From Oscillospiraceae bacterium (GTDB taxonomy: Bacteria; Bacillota; Clostridia; Oscillospirales; CAG-272): DNA of 32,464 bases. The stretch covers positions 1-32,464 of the forward strand of contig SVRB01000004.1 of NCBI GenBank assembly GCA_015065045.1, given 5' to 3'. Shown one piece after another: positions 7,181 through 15,565 of the stretch. The translations under genes and the position numbers were made by a program. Positions within the stretch are counted from its first letter, which is position 1, and each line of letters begins with the position of its first letter. Under the pieces are notes generated by a model. It searched no databases and was not told where the DNA came from. It was given only the letters and a program-made list of their open reading frames with translations.

Positions 7181-8920
7181 TTATCCTTGGTCAGTATATA
7201 CACTGTAGCAGTATGCGCCTACGGGGAAACGTTCGTCAGAGCTTTCCTCAATAATGATCCACAAAAACATATTTCCAAATTCCAATCTTCCTTTTATACC
7301 ACTTTCGTTAAAGACAAATACACCATCCTCTGCGTGCGCTGTAATTTTCAAAAAGGATTCAGTGGTGTTGTGTAACATGTAGTTATCTCTATCGGGGTCG
7401 GGATAGTAGTATGTAAAGGTATATCTGAAATTGACGTCCATTTGTGTGTCTGTTACGTTTTCAAAGTTTGCGTAAGTATAGCTATACGAAAGTTCTTTTC
7501 CGGTGGTTCTTTCCATATTAGCGTGTTTGCGCCAGGTTTGGTTTATACCGGATTTTACAAGATCCTCTGTTGTTTTAGTCAAAGGAGTATAGGTTATTCC
7601 GGATATGTTCCTGGTATGCTCGTAGGCTTTAAAGGGCTCAGGATAACAGAAGTAGTCATTATAATATATTTCCATTGACTCCTCATAGGTGATTAGTTCG
7701 GTCTTTCCGTCCTTTGTCAAATAGCGGTTGCCGTTTTTTGCTAATAAAATAGAATAAATATGATTGTAATCTCCGTTTTTTGTAAACTCGTACAGGCTGT
7801 GTTCCACTTCATTATATTCCACTTTGTCTACGTGGATAAGACCTTGGTCGTCAAGCCAGCAGGTCTCGTTTGAAAAAGCAGCCAACATTACAGGGGTACC
7901 GTTCTTTTTTGTGAATATGGCTTTAATACGGTAATCCTCATTCATAAGAATCAGTTCGTCTTGACCATCGCCGTTAAGGTCGATCTCGTCATATCCAACG
8001 TAGTAATGATCGCAATAAGAACCATACAAAAGAAGGTTGTAGTAATCAAATGCAACGTCATCAGGGAACGAAAAGAGATTATCATAATTACCTCTGGTCC
8101 ATTCTGTTGTATCAAATTTATCCAGACAGGTAGAGATTGACTTGTAGGTATTAAGGATATTTGAGTAGCTGGAGAAATCCGCTACAGGCAGATTTTTGTT
8201 TGTTTTATTGTCTGCCAGAGGGAGATGGATTCGAGGAGCGGATAATTTGAAATCGGAGTATCCCAGTTTGTTAGCCTTATCATATTCTCGAATAAGCTCA
8301 TCGTAAGTTTGCTCGTCAATTATAATACGTTTGCCGTTAACTATCTGAAACAGTTCAAGAATTTTACTCTTCTCAGCGTCGCGGACTCTACCGTAAACAG
8401 AGTCGTATGCCATTTTATCTCCGTCTACGCGGCAAGTATAAAATGTGTTTTCTACAATATTACCGTTTTCAGAGCTACGCACCATAAAAAAACGGTTTCT
8501 TGGGGCGAAATAAATTATGTCACCAGAGTTATTGTTAGCTTCCAACAAGATCGGCTTTCCGTCAGAAATAGTGAATATACCTTGAATAAATGTGGATTTT
8601 GTCATAAGAAGTAGTTCAAGAGTACCGTTGCCATCCATATCTTTATATCCATATCCCATATTATAGGCGCCTTCCGCACTTCTGCAGGAATTGACGATAC
8701 CGTGGAGAGTTTTTGCAATTTCAGCTTCGCGTTTGTCCATGCCTTTTGTGTCAAGCTTAGGTAATTCCTCACCGTTATATTTTGCGGTCAGAAGCTCTGT
8801 GTATTGAGAGATTATATCATCGTATAATTCTTTGTCGGAAACTTGCTGAGGCTTCTGCTTACAGGAAACTACCGATAAAAGCAGACATAAACAGATGGTG
8901 ATAAATAAAGTTTTTTTCAT
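7181..8920 (-). CDS. Lipoprotein with two EF-hand-like loops, tandem copy A
   Basis: 579 residues. A type II signal peptide ends in lipobox VVSC with C20 as the lipidated residue, so the protein is anchored outside the membrane. Two Asp/Asn loops resemble calcium-binding EF-hand or FG-GAP-like sites: DMDGNGTLE (94-102) and DLNGDGQDE (314-322). Each is followed by IFT-x4-G-x-P, showing an internal duplication of one domain. No enzyme motif is visible. It is the downstream member of a tandem pair; N- and C-terminal segments are nearly identical to copy B, while the middle has diverged. No good promoter is seen in the short gap before it, so it is probably read through from copy B. Confidence 0.8.
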   Translation of the reverse strand: MKKTLFITICLCLLLSVVSCKQKPQQVSDKELYDDIISQYTELLTAKYNGEELPKLDTKGMDKREAEIAKTLHGIVNSCRSAEGAYNMGYGYKDMDGNGTLELLLMTKSTFIQGIFTISDGKPILLEANNNSGDIIYFAPRNRFFMVRSSENGNIVENTFYTCRVDGDKMAYDSVYGRVRDAEKSKILELFQIVNGKRIIIDEQTYDELIREYDKANKLGYSDFKLSAPRIHLPLADNKTNKNLPVADFSSYSNILNTYKSISTCLDKFDTTEWTRGNYDNLFSFPDDVAFDYYNLLLYGSYCDHYYVGYDEIDLNGDGQDELILMNEDYRIKAIFTKKNGTPVMLAAFSNETCWLDDQGLIHVDKVEYNEVEHSLYEFTKNGDYNHIYSILLAKNGNRYLTKDGKTELITYEESMEIYYNDYFCYPEPFKAYEHTRNISGITYTPLTKTTEDLVKSGINQTWRKHANMERTTGKELSYSYTYANFENVTDTQMDVNFRYTFTYYYPDPDRDNYMLHNTTESFLKITAHAEDGVFVFNESGIKGRLEFGNMFLWIIIEESSDERFPVGAYCYSVYTDQG

Positions 8921-8978
8921 GATATTTCCTCTCTTTCGTCTGTTGTATAGACAAAATATTAGTTATGTCTTTTGTTTG

Positions 8979-10721
8979 TTATGTTATAATGATGTTCTTA
9001 AAGTTTTTATAAAAGGAGTGAGCGCCTACGGGGAAACGTTCGTCAGTGCTTTCCTCAATAATGATCCACAGATATGCATTTCCAAATTCCAATCTTCCTT
9101 TTATACCACTTTCGTTAAAGACAAATACACCATCCTCTGCGTGCGCTGTAATTTTCAAGAAGGACTCGGTTTTATCCACCAAGTAGTAATTGTCTTTGTT
9201 GGGGTCGGGATAGTAGAAGGAAAAGACGTATTTGAAATTCATACCCAACTGTGTGTCGGTTGCGTTTTCAAAGGTTACATAGGTTGAACTTTTTGCGCCA
9301 GACTTTCCGGTGGCTTCTTCCATATCGGATCCATTGTACCATGTTTCCTCAAATCCTGCCTTAACTATATCATCTGTTATTTCAGTAAAAGGGGTATAGT
9401 TTAATTTTGATACGTTTCTGGTCTGCTCGTTTGGATCTAAAATTTCGGGATAACAGAAAAATATATCTTTATATTCCAACGACTCCTCAAATGTAACAGG
9501 TTTGGTCTTGCCATTTTCGGTATAATAGCGTTTGGTTTCTGTAATAAGAAGTGAATAAAGAAGATTATAGTCACCGTTTTTTGTAAACTCGTATATGCTG
9601 TATTCCAATTCAGTGCCGTCATTGCGATCTACGTGAATAAAGCCTTGTTCATCAAGCCAACAGGCTCCGCGAAGAAACGCGTCTACTAATACAGGCACAC
9701 CGTTTTTTTGAGTAAAAATAGCTTTAATGTTGTAATTCTCAGTCAAAAGAACCAGTTCGTCCTGTCCGTCACCGTTAAGGTCGATTTCGTCATATCCTAA
9801 AAATAAGTCTTTACCATAAGCACCGTATATGAGTCGGTTGTAGTATTCAAAAGATAGGTCATTTGGGAATGTAAATAGGTTGTCATAGACACCATTGATC
9901 CAGTTGAGATAACTGAAATCATCTACACAAGTAGAGATTGTTTTGTAGGTCTTGAGAATTGCGGAGTAGCTTGAGAAATCTGCTACCGGCAGATCTATAT
10001 CTGTATCGTTATTTACCAAAGGAAGATAGATGCGAGGAGATGATAATTTGGAATAAATATAACCCGGATTAGTAGCCATACCATATTCTTCATACAGTTC
10101 ATCGAAGGTTTCTTCGTCAATTATAATACGTTTACCGTCAACAATTTGGAATGTTTCAGTAGTTTGTTTTTTCTCTCTGTCATAGATCGCACCATAAACA
10201 GAGATGTATTCCATTTTATCTCCGTCTACGTTGCAAGAATAAATTGTATTTTCTTCGATGCTGCCGTTTTCTATTGAACGCATTATATAAAAATGATTCT
10301 TTCGAGCGAAAAATATGATGCCGTCGGGTTCGTAGTTAGCTTCCAATAAAATCGGCTTTCCGTCCGAAATGGTGAAGATAGCTTTAATGGTTGTATATTT
10401 TGTCATAAGAAATAGCTCCGGTGTGCCGTTGCCATCCATATCCTTATATCCATATCCCATATTATAGGCAGATTTCTTGTCTTTACAAGCGCTGACAATA
10501 CTGTGGAGAGTTTTTGCAATTTCAGCTTCGCGTTTGTCCATGCCTTTTGTGTCAAGCTTAGGTAATTCCTCACCGTTATATTTCGCAGTGAGAAGCTCGG
10601 TGTATTGAGAGATTATATCATTGTATAATTGTTTGTCAGGAACTTGCTGAGGCTTCTGCTTACAGGAAACTACCGATAAAAGCAGACATAAACAGATGGT
10701 GATAAATAAGGTTTTTTTCAT
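8979..10721 (-). CDS. Lipoprotein with two EF-hand-like loops, tandem copy B
   Basis: 580 residues, a paralogue of copy A with the same signal peptide and lipobox (VVSC, C20). The loops DMDGNGTPE and DLNGDGQDE sit in the same places, and the ESFLKITAHAEDGVFVF C-terminal block is the same. The final 13 residues (after FPVGA) do not match copy A. They are read from unique sequence at the duplication junction, so this C-terminus was created by the duplication event. Function is unknown; an extracellular calcium-dependent binding or structural role is a guess from the loops. It carries the promoter of the pair. Confidence 0.8.
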   Translation of the reverse strand: MKKTLFITICLCLLLSVVSCKQKPQQVPDKQLYNDIISQYTELLTAKYNGEELPKLDTKGMDKREAEIAKTLHSIVSACKDKKSAYNMGYGYKDMDGNGTPELFLMTKYTTIKAIFTISDGKPILLEANYEPDGIIFFARKNHFYIMRSIENGSIEENTIYSCNVDGDKMEYISVYGAIYDREKKQTTETFQIVDGKRIIIDEETFDELYEEYGMATNPGYIYSKLSSPRIYLPLVNNDTDIDLPVADFSSYSAILKTYKTISTCVDDFSYLNWINGVYDNLFTFPNDLSFEYYNRLIYGAYGKDLFLGYDEIDLNGDGQDELVLLTENYNIKAIFTQKNGVPVLVDAFLRGACWLDEQGFIHVDRNDGTELEYSIYEFTKNGDYNLLYSLLITETKRYYTENGKTKPVTFEESLEYKDIFFCYPEILDPNEQTRNVSKLNYTPFTEITDDIVKAGFEETWYNGSDMEEATGKSGAKSSTYVTFENATDTQLGMNFKYVFSFYYPDPNKDNYYLVDKTESFLKITAHAEDGVFVFNESGIKGRLEFGNAYLWIIIEESTDERFPVGAHSFYKNFKNIIIT

Positions 10722-10759
10722 GATATTTCCTCTCTTTCGTTATTGCCGTTTTCATAGTT

Positions 10760-10788
10760 ATGGTAACATAAAAATACATAATGGTCAA
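10760..10788 (-). promoter_or_regulatory. Promoter of the lipoprotein pair
   Basis: On the minus strand, TTGACC (10788-10783), a 17-bp spacer and TACCAT (10765-10760). It lies outside the duplicated unit, which ends at 10740, so only copy B keeps it directly. Confidence 0.6.
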
Positions 10789-10952
10789 GGATTTCACATT
10801 ATGAAACAAAGTTAAAACAACAGTGAAAATGGTAATATATTATTATCTTAGAAGTCTTTCTATTTATTAGACGAAGTTTTTTACAAAAACTCTCAGTAAA
10901 TTTTATATTTTTTAAAATTATTCCGAGAAATTATGCTACCATTGCAGAATAA

Positions 10953-10981
10953 TTGACATTATGTGCATTCCATGTTACAAT
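10953..10981 (+). promoter_or_regulatory. Promoter of the antiporter gene
   Basis: TTGACA (10953-10958), 17 bp, TACAAT (10976-10981) with an extended TGt. The 40-nt leader holds a weak AAAGA/TCTTT hairpin and GAGAGGA at 11007-11013. The rest of the 10741-10952 gap is AT-rich with no other feature I can name. Confidence 0.8.
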
Positions 10982-11021
10982 AAAAAAGATGTAAATTCAC
11001 GTCTTTGAGAGGAATAAATAT

Positions 11022-12329
11022 ATGAAAAAAGGAAATATATTGGCACTTTTGCCGGTTGGCGTTTTTATTGTGCTATATTTAGGATTAGGAATTACCTTTG
11101 AGTATATTTTGAAGATTCCTATGGGGTTTTATAAGATTCCAATTGTGGTAATCTTTTTGGTGTCGCTGCTTGTGGCTTGTCTGCAAAACAGAGAAAAAAG
11201 CTTTGAGGAGAAGCTGTCTTTGATGGGGCAAGGCGTGGGAGATAAGAATATTATCACCATGCTGCTGATTTTTCTAATGGCAGGTGTTTTCGTAGGTGTG
11301 ATCGGGAGAAACAGCGCCGAGAGCGTTGCTTATTTTATGCTGTCTATTGTTCCGCCTCGATTTGCAGTTTGTGTAATATTTATCGTTAGTTGTTTTGTTT
11401 CCACTGCTATGGGTACCTCAGTGGGAACCATTTCGTTGCTTACTCCAATCGCAGTAGCGATTTCAACGACATCAGGATTTTCCCTGCCGCTTTGCGTAGG
11501 TACAGTTATGGGCGGTGCTATGTTTGGCGATAATCTGTCATTCGTTTCTGATACCACGATTGCTGCCTGCAATGGTCAGGGATGCGCTATGAAGGATAAG
11601 TTCCGAACGAATTTTGCTATCGTCCTTCCTGCCGCCATTGTAACGCTTGGACTTATTCTCGTATTTTCTTTGCAGGCGGATATTCAGCCTCTGGAAAAAA
11701 TGTCTTATAATCTCGTTCAGATCATTCCATATCTTTTGGTGTTGATCGGAGGTATTATCGGAATTAACGTGTTTGTTACCCTTTTGATTGGTATCGTAAC
11801 AGGATGCGTGATCATGCTGGGGACGGGTGCTGTGGGCTTCATCTCGCTTCTTGAGAATATGGGTGACGGTGTTTCGGGTATGTTCGAAACCTCGATGGTT
11901 GCCATATTGGTGGCGGCACTCTGCGCTCTGATTCGCGATGCGGGCGGCTTCCAGTCTTTACTCAACGGCATACGTCGTGTGTTCCGCGGTAAAAAAGGCG
12001 GACAGTTAGGTATTGGGCTGCTTGTTGGAATGATGGATATTAGCACTGCCAACAATACGGTAGCAATCGTAATGGCAAACCCCATTGCCTCGGAGATGGC
12101 GAAGGAGTACAATATTTCTCCCAGAAAGACTGCATCGATCCTCGATACTTTCTCTTGCATATTCCAGGGCATTCTGCCTTACGGTGCGCAGATGCTGGTA
12201 GCGCTGTCTGCGGTTAGCACGATGGGATTAAAGCTTGGAGCTTTTGAGGTGATTTCTTACCTGTTCTATCCTATGATGCTGCTTCTCAGCTCTCTGGTGT
12301 TTATGTTCCTCATTCCCGATAAAAAATAA
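11022..12329 (+). CDS. NhaC-type Na+/H+ or organic-acid antiporter
   Basis: 435 residues with about 11-12 hydrophobic helices. Motifs of the NhaC/ion-transporter family are visible: GTSVGTISLLTPIAVA, the GGAMFGDNLSFVSDTT segment with its ion-site Asp residues, and MDISTANNTVAIVMANP in the second half. Family members exchange Na+ for H+, and some (the MleN type) exchange malate for lactate. Which applies here cannot be told from sequence alone. The gene is slightly richer in G+C than its neighbours. A convergent dehydrogenase of the malate/lactate family follows, which makes an organic-acid role worth considering. Confidence 0.85.
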   Translation: MKKGNILALLPVGVFIVLYLGLGITFEYILKIPMGFYKIPIVVIFLVSLLVACLQNREKSFEEKLSLMGQGVGDKNIITMLLIFLMAGVFVGVIGRNSAESVAYFMLSIVPPRFAVCVIFIVSCFVSTAMGTSVGTISLLTPIAVAISTTSGFSLPLCVGTVMGGAMFGDNLSFVSDTTIAACNGQGCAMKDKFRTNFAIVLPAAIVTLGLILVFSLQADIQPLEKMSYNLVQIIPYLLVLIGGIIGINVFVTLLIGIVTGCVIMLGTGAVGFISLLENMGDGVSGMFETSMVAILVAALCALIRDAGGFQSLLNGIRRVFRGKKGGQLGIGLLVGMMDISTANNTVAIVMANPIASEMAKEYNISPRKTASILDTFSCIFQGILPYGAQMLVALSAVSTMGLKLGAFEVISYLFYPMMLLLSSLVFMFLIPDKK

Positions 12330-12350
12330 CGAAAAACTTATAGAATAAAT

Positions 12351-12382
12351 AAAAACGGAAACCGAAAGGTTTCCGTTTTTTT
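12351..12382 (+). terminator. Terminator of the antiporter gene
   Basis: A perfect 13-bp stem (12351-12363 with 12368-12380) and GAAA tetraloop followed by T's. Confidence 0.9.
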
Positions 12383-12386
12383 GCGG

Positions 12387-12429
12387 CTTGAACCAGCAAT
12401 GCTCTTCCTGAAACAATGGTCGAAACGTG
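12387..12429. repeat. Short repeat shared with 16667-16709
   Basis: 43 nt, about 81% identical to 16667-16709 in the same orientation (shared core CTTCCTGAAACA-tGGTCGAAA). Read on the minus strand in the frame of the second copy it gives STIVSGRALLVQA versus STNVSGRSAPVQE. It is probably a remnant of a dispersed element. Confidence 0.5.
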
Positions 12430-12456
12430 TGTTTGAATATTACAACAAAAAACAAA

Positions 12457-12489
12457 GGCTGAATCAAGTACAAGTAACTTAATTCAGCC
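12457..12489 (-). terminator. Terminator of the LDH2-family gene
   Basis: GGCTGAAT (12457-12464) pairs with ATTCAGCC (12482-12489), with extra inner AAGT/ACTT pairing. On the minus strand it is followed by a T-rich tract, 8 bp after the stop codon. Confidence 0.8.
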
Positions 12490-12496
12490 AAAAAAA

Positions 12497-13618
12497 TTAT
12501 TTTTCCCAAGGGAATACGTATTGCGTAAGCTTAAGCTCGTCACGCACCATATTCAGTTCTTTTTGAACTGACGCGTTTATCGGAACTCCACCTTTGCGCG
12601 CAAGTCTTATTTCATACTCTTTTTCGCCCGCGGTATATATTCTGTCAGCGCCGGGAGCTTTCTTAGCAGCTCTCATGCTGCGTGTGATTTCACCTGCTTT
12701 TTTACGAGCTGTTTCTTCGCCCATAAAATGCTCAGTATCAATAGCTATAAACCAGTGGCCAAGGTTGTAATGACGGCGATTACCGTTTTCGTCTCTGCCG
12801 CTTAAAGCCTTGCCGTACGCTCCGTCTTGCAAAATGGATGCCATAAACTCAACAGCCATAGCAAAGCCATAACCTTTATATCCGCCGAGAGTTTCACCTA
12901 TTCCGCCTAAAGTGGTAAGCGCCGCAGTACCGCCGTTTATTCTCTTAATAGCTTCTCCTGCGTTGCCCTCTACAGCAGAGCCGTCATCAGCTACTACTGT
13001 TCCGACAGGCACGTTTTCGCCTATACGCTCATAATATTCAAGCTTGCCGTTCTGTGTAATTGATGTTGCGCAGTCAAAGTTAAAATCAAAAGCTTCGTCG
13101 GTAGGTACGCCGATTGTAAAGGGATTCGTACCGAACATACCCTCAACACTGTTTGTCGGAGCAACAGTGGGACGCGCGTTTGTTCCCGTCATACCGATAC
13201 AGCCTGCCTTTGTCGCCATTGAGGAATAATATCCTGCGATACCGTAATGGCAAGAGTTACGTACAACGACCATGCCCATTCCATATTCTTTGGCTTTTGC
13301 AATAGCCATACTCATAGCCTTGTGTCCGATTACTTGTCCCATACCGTGATGTCCGTCAATAACGGCAGTAGTCGGAGTTTCTTTTATTATTTCAATTTCT
13401 GTAACTGCGTTTTGAATACCCGCTTTGATTCTGTCAAGATATACGGGCTTAAATCTGTTTACACCGTGCGATTCAATTCCTCTTTTATCTGCTTCGAGAA
13501 GTACGTCGGCGCATATTTTTGCATCTTCTACAGGGATACCGTATCCCACAAATGCGTCTGTAACAAAGTTCGTAATTGTCTCCCAATCTACGACTATCGT
13601 TGAATTGTTTTTCGCCAT
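12497..13618 (-). CDS. Ldh-family NAD(P)-dependent 2-hydroxyacid dehydrogenase (LDH2/MDH2 type)
   Basis: 373 residues of the family that includes archaeal-type malate, sulfolactate, ureidoglycolate and 2,3-diketogulonate dehydrogenases, unrelated in fold to classical LDH. Motifs seen are DKRGIESHGVNRF near residue 50 with the Ser-His pair, NSCHYGIAGYY near 125 (family NSxHFG), GTNARPTVAPT, GTNPFTIGVPT, and the glycine-rich GGIGETLGGYKGYG. Substrate cannot be assigned by eye. GGAGG at 13629-13633 is 10 nt from the ATG. It has its own promoter and terminator and is convergent with the NhaC-type antiporter. Confidence 0.9.
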   Translation of the reverse strand: MAKNNSTIVVDWETITNFVTDAFVGYGIPVEDAKICADVLLEADKRGIESHGVNRFKPVYLDRIKAGIQNAVTEIEIIKETPTTAVIDGHHGMGQVIGHKAMSMAIAKAKEYGMGMVVVRNSCHYGIAGYYSSMATKAGCIGMTGTNARPTVAPTNSVEGMFGTNPFTIGVPTDEAFDFNFDCATSITQNGKLEYYERIGENVPVGTVVADDGSAVEGNAGEAIKRINGGTAALTTLGGIGETLGGYKGYGFAMAVEFMASILQDGAYGKALSGRDENGNRRHYNLGHWFIAIDTEHFMGEETARKKAGEITRSMRAAKKAPGADRIYTAGEKEYEIRLARKGGVPINASVQKELNMVRDELKLTQYVFPWEK

Positions 13619-13692
13619 TTATCCATTACCTCCACGGTTTGTTTGATTAACGTTATATCGGTAACAACATATAAGCTGCATCTATATATTTT

Positions 13693-13721
13693 ATTGTAAC
13701 ACATATTGACAAATTCTGCAA
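13693..13721 (-). promoter_or_regulatory. Promoter of the LDH2-family gene
   Basis: On the minus strand, TTGCAG (13721-13716), 17 bp, TACAAT (13698-13693) with an extended TGt. The leader is about 70 nt. Confidence 0.65.
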
Positions 13722-13779
13722 TACATTATTTAAATTTAAAAAGACTTTACCAATTTTAGACAGTATTCGAATATTATAC

Positions 13780-13808
13780 TTGTAATAAGCATCTGTGTAT
13801 GCTATAAT
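13780..13808 (+). promoter_or_regulatory. Promoter of the ATC-hydrolase-family gene
   Basis: TTGTAA (13780-13785), 17 bp, TATAAT (13803-13808). It places the transcript start near 13815, so in-frame ATG codons at 13795 and 13807 cannot be used and ATG 13852 is the start. Confidence 0.75.
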
Positions 13809-13851
13809 GAGGTATAGTAAAATATTACTTGTTTCAAGGAGATATAGAACG

Positions 13852-14358
13852 ATGAGTAAAGTAAAAAACGAACCTAAATACAAAAATGGTTTATTGCAGG
13901 CAGTAAGAGCGCAGCTTGAACACAGAGCGTTTTGGCTTTATCTGCTTTGCGATGAAGCACAGAAAAGAGGGCTTGACCCCAGAGATTTCGGTAGCGCGGC
14001 AGTAAAGAGATGCGGACTTTCTCAGGGAAATGACCTTGTAAAAAAGGGTAAGACAGATAGCTTGAAGGGACTTCGCAAGACGTTGTTTACAAAGGCGGCG
14101 CAGCTTGTTTTCGAGATGGATATTATTGAATCTACAGACGATAAGCTTTCGATAGATTTTCACTATTGTCCTCTTGTAAAGGCTTGGCAGAAGGCGGGCT
14201 GTACAGACGAAGAAATTGCAATGCTTTGCGATATTGCTATGTGCGGTGACCACGGTATCGGCGAATGTTACGGAAGCGTACTCGACCTTCCTAAGTGTAT
14301 TGCAAAGGGCGACGATATTTGCTCCCTCCGCTACCACAAAAAGACAGAAGAAAAGTAA
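13852..14358 (+). CDS. ATC-hydrolase-family protein (L-2-amino-thiazoline-4-carboxylate hydrolase-like)
   Basis: 168 residues. The C-terminal half, FHYCPLVKAWQKAGCTDEE then LCDIAMCGDHGIGECYG and LDLPKCIAKGDDICSLRYHK, is the conserved Cys/His-rich core of the ATC_hydrolase family. The characterised members open the thiazoline ring on the route to cysteine; most clostridial members are uncharacterised and often accompany redox or cofactor genes. AAGGAG at 13836-13841 precedes ATG 13852. Two small membrane-protein genes follow at short spacing, possibly in one transcript. Confidence 0.8.
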   Translation: MSKVKNEPKYKNGLLQAVRAQLEHRAFWLYLLCDEAQKRGLDPRDFGSAAVKRCGLSQGNDLVKKGKTDSLKGLRKTLFTKAAQLVFEMDIIESTDDKLSIDFHYCPLVKAWQKAGCTDEEIAMLCDIAMCGDHGIGECYGSVLDLPKCIAKGDDICSLRYHKKTEEK

Positions 14359-14398
14359 AAAAAGCACATAACAGACTAATAAATAAAGGAGTTTTGAG

Positions 14399-14707
14399 AT
14401 GTCTATTAAATTGCAAAAAAAAATTAGATTTGTGCCTGCTTTAAATTTTTTTGTAACCGGTTTTTCACTTATTAAAGCATACCGTAGCAGTAATCAAGCT
14501 CGTGTTGCAGATATGTTAAAAATTGTGTTAGTTGGGTTTATATTAATGTTTTTAGTGAATATTCCGCAGATAATTCTCTTAGAATTTATTGAAAATGCAG
14601 TGTTCACAAATGTTCTGTCACTCATTTCAAATTATGCTACACTTTTTGTGCTCTCATCGTTTTTTATTATGCAACAGGAAAAATATTTAATGAATGACGG
14701 CAAATAA
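14399..14707 (+). CDS. Small integral membrane protein, unknown
   Basis: 102 residues with AAAGGAG upstream of the ATG. Hydrophobic segments lie at about 12-24, 38-58 and 70-88, giving two or three membrane spans, with a basic N-terminus (MSIKLQKKIRF). I recognise no family. Forty bases after the previous gene and without a clear terminator between them, it may be co-transcribed with the ATC-hydrolase-family gene. Confidence 0.6.
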   Translation: MSIKLQKKIRFVPALNFFVTGFSLIKAYRSSNQARVADMLKIVLVGFILMFLVNIPQIILLEFIENAVFTNVLSLISNYATLFVLSSFFIMQQEKYLMNDGK

Positions 14708-14797
14708 GTGGGGATAGATTTGTTTTTCATAACCTACGATCAAAAAAACGACGAAATGTACATACCATATTTTCACTTGATGTAAAGGAGATTTGTG

Positions 14798-15376
14798 ATG
14801 AAAAAAGTACAAATTCCTGCCGACATAAAAGCTTATGTAAACAGAAAAGTTATAAAAAAGATAATTTGTTGGGCGCTTTTGACTTTGGGGATTGTTTTGT
14901 TGATCACTTTGTACGGTGAAAAATGTTTTCATCGTTTAGATGATACGACGAAGCATATTATTTACACATTGCTTGCTTTATCGCCTGTTTATATTTTAAA
15001 AATGTATAGATTGATCGATAAATCGTGGTGCGGAGAATTGGTTGATATTGAGATTCGGTACACGACCGATAGTAATAGAGGTTTTAAGCCCACTCTCGAA
15101 ACGCTTTATACAAAAGAGACTGTGATTTTTCATGTAAAAGTTGGTGACAAGATCATAAAACGAAAAGCATACGAAAACGCTGCAAAAAACAGTAATATTT
15201 CTTCGTGCTATCGAAAGGGAGATTTTGTAGCGCATATATATGGTACTGATTACATTCAGATTATTAACGAAAAAGCTGAAAATGTAATTTGTGTTGTGTG
15301 CGGCTTATCAACTCCCGGAAATTTCGAAGAATGCCATTCCTGCCACCATACACTTAAGATAAATGTTGAAGAATAA
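14798..15376 (+). CDS. Membrane protein with C-terminal zinc-ribbon-like motif
   Basis: 192 residues. AAAGGAG at 14784-14790 selects ATG 14798; a GTG three bases earlier is in frame. Two N-terminal hydrophobic helices (about 23-41 and 53-68) are followed by a soluble domain of about 110 residues with strand-like pattern. The end carries CVVCGLSTPGNFEECHSC, a Cys4 arrangement like a small zinc ribbon. No enzymatic motif is seen. Terminated at 15412-15431. Confidence 0.65.
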   Translation: MKKVQIPADIKAYVNRKVIKKIICWALLTLGIVLLITLYGEKCFHRLDDTTKHIIYTLLALSPVYILKMYRLIDKSWCGELVDIEIRYTTDSNRGFKPTLETLYTKETVIFHVKVGDKIIKRKAYENAAKNSNISSCYRKGDFVAHIYGTDYIQIINEKAENVICVVCGLSTPGNFEECHSCHHTLKINVEE

Positions 15377-15411
15377 ATTTGCAGACAACAAAAAAACTTA
15401 TATAAAAAACA

Positions 15412-15438
15412 CGGGAATCGAAAGATTCCCGATTTTTT
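15412..15438 (+). terminator. Rho-independent terminator
   Basis: CGGGAATC (15412-15419), GAAA loop, GATTCCCG (15424-15431), then T6. The stem sequence is the same as that of the terminator at 18653-18684. Confidence 0.85.
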
Positions 15439-15491
15439 GTATTACTAAACTAATCGTGTATAAAATCAACTTAAACTAAACAGTGCGGTTA

Positions 15492-15520
15492 TTGTAATTT
15501 AATCTACTCTTTGTTATTAT
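15492..15520 (+). promoter_or_regulatory. Probable promoter of the XRE regulator gene
   Basis: TTGTAA (15492-15497), 17 bp, TATTAT (15515-15520). The match is moderate. Confidence 0.45.
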
Positions 15521-15565
15521 GTAGTTAGAATAAGCGCTTCAACTTTTTAAAGGGAGTAATAATAA

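Noticed and set aside
12228-12509. Minus-strand ORF of 93 codons
   Set aside because: It runs through two terminators and the short repeat, with no ribosome site or family match.
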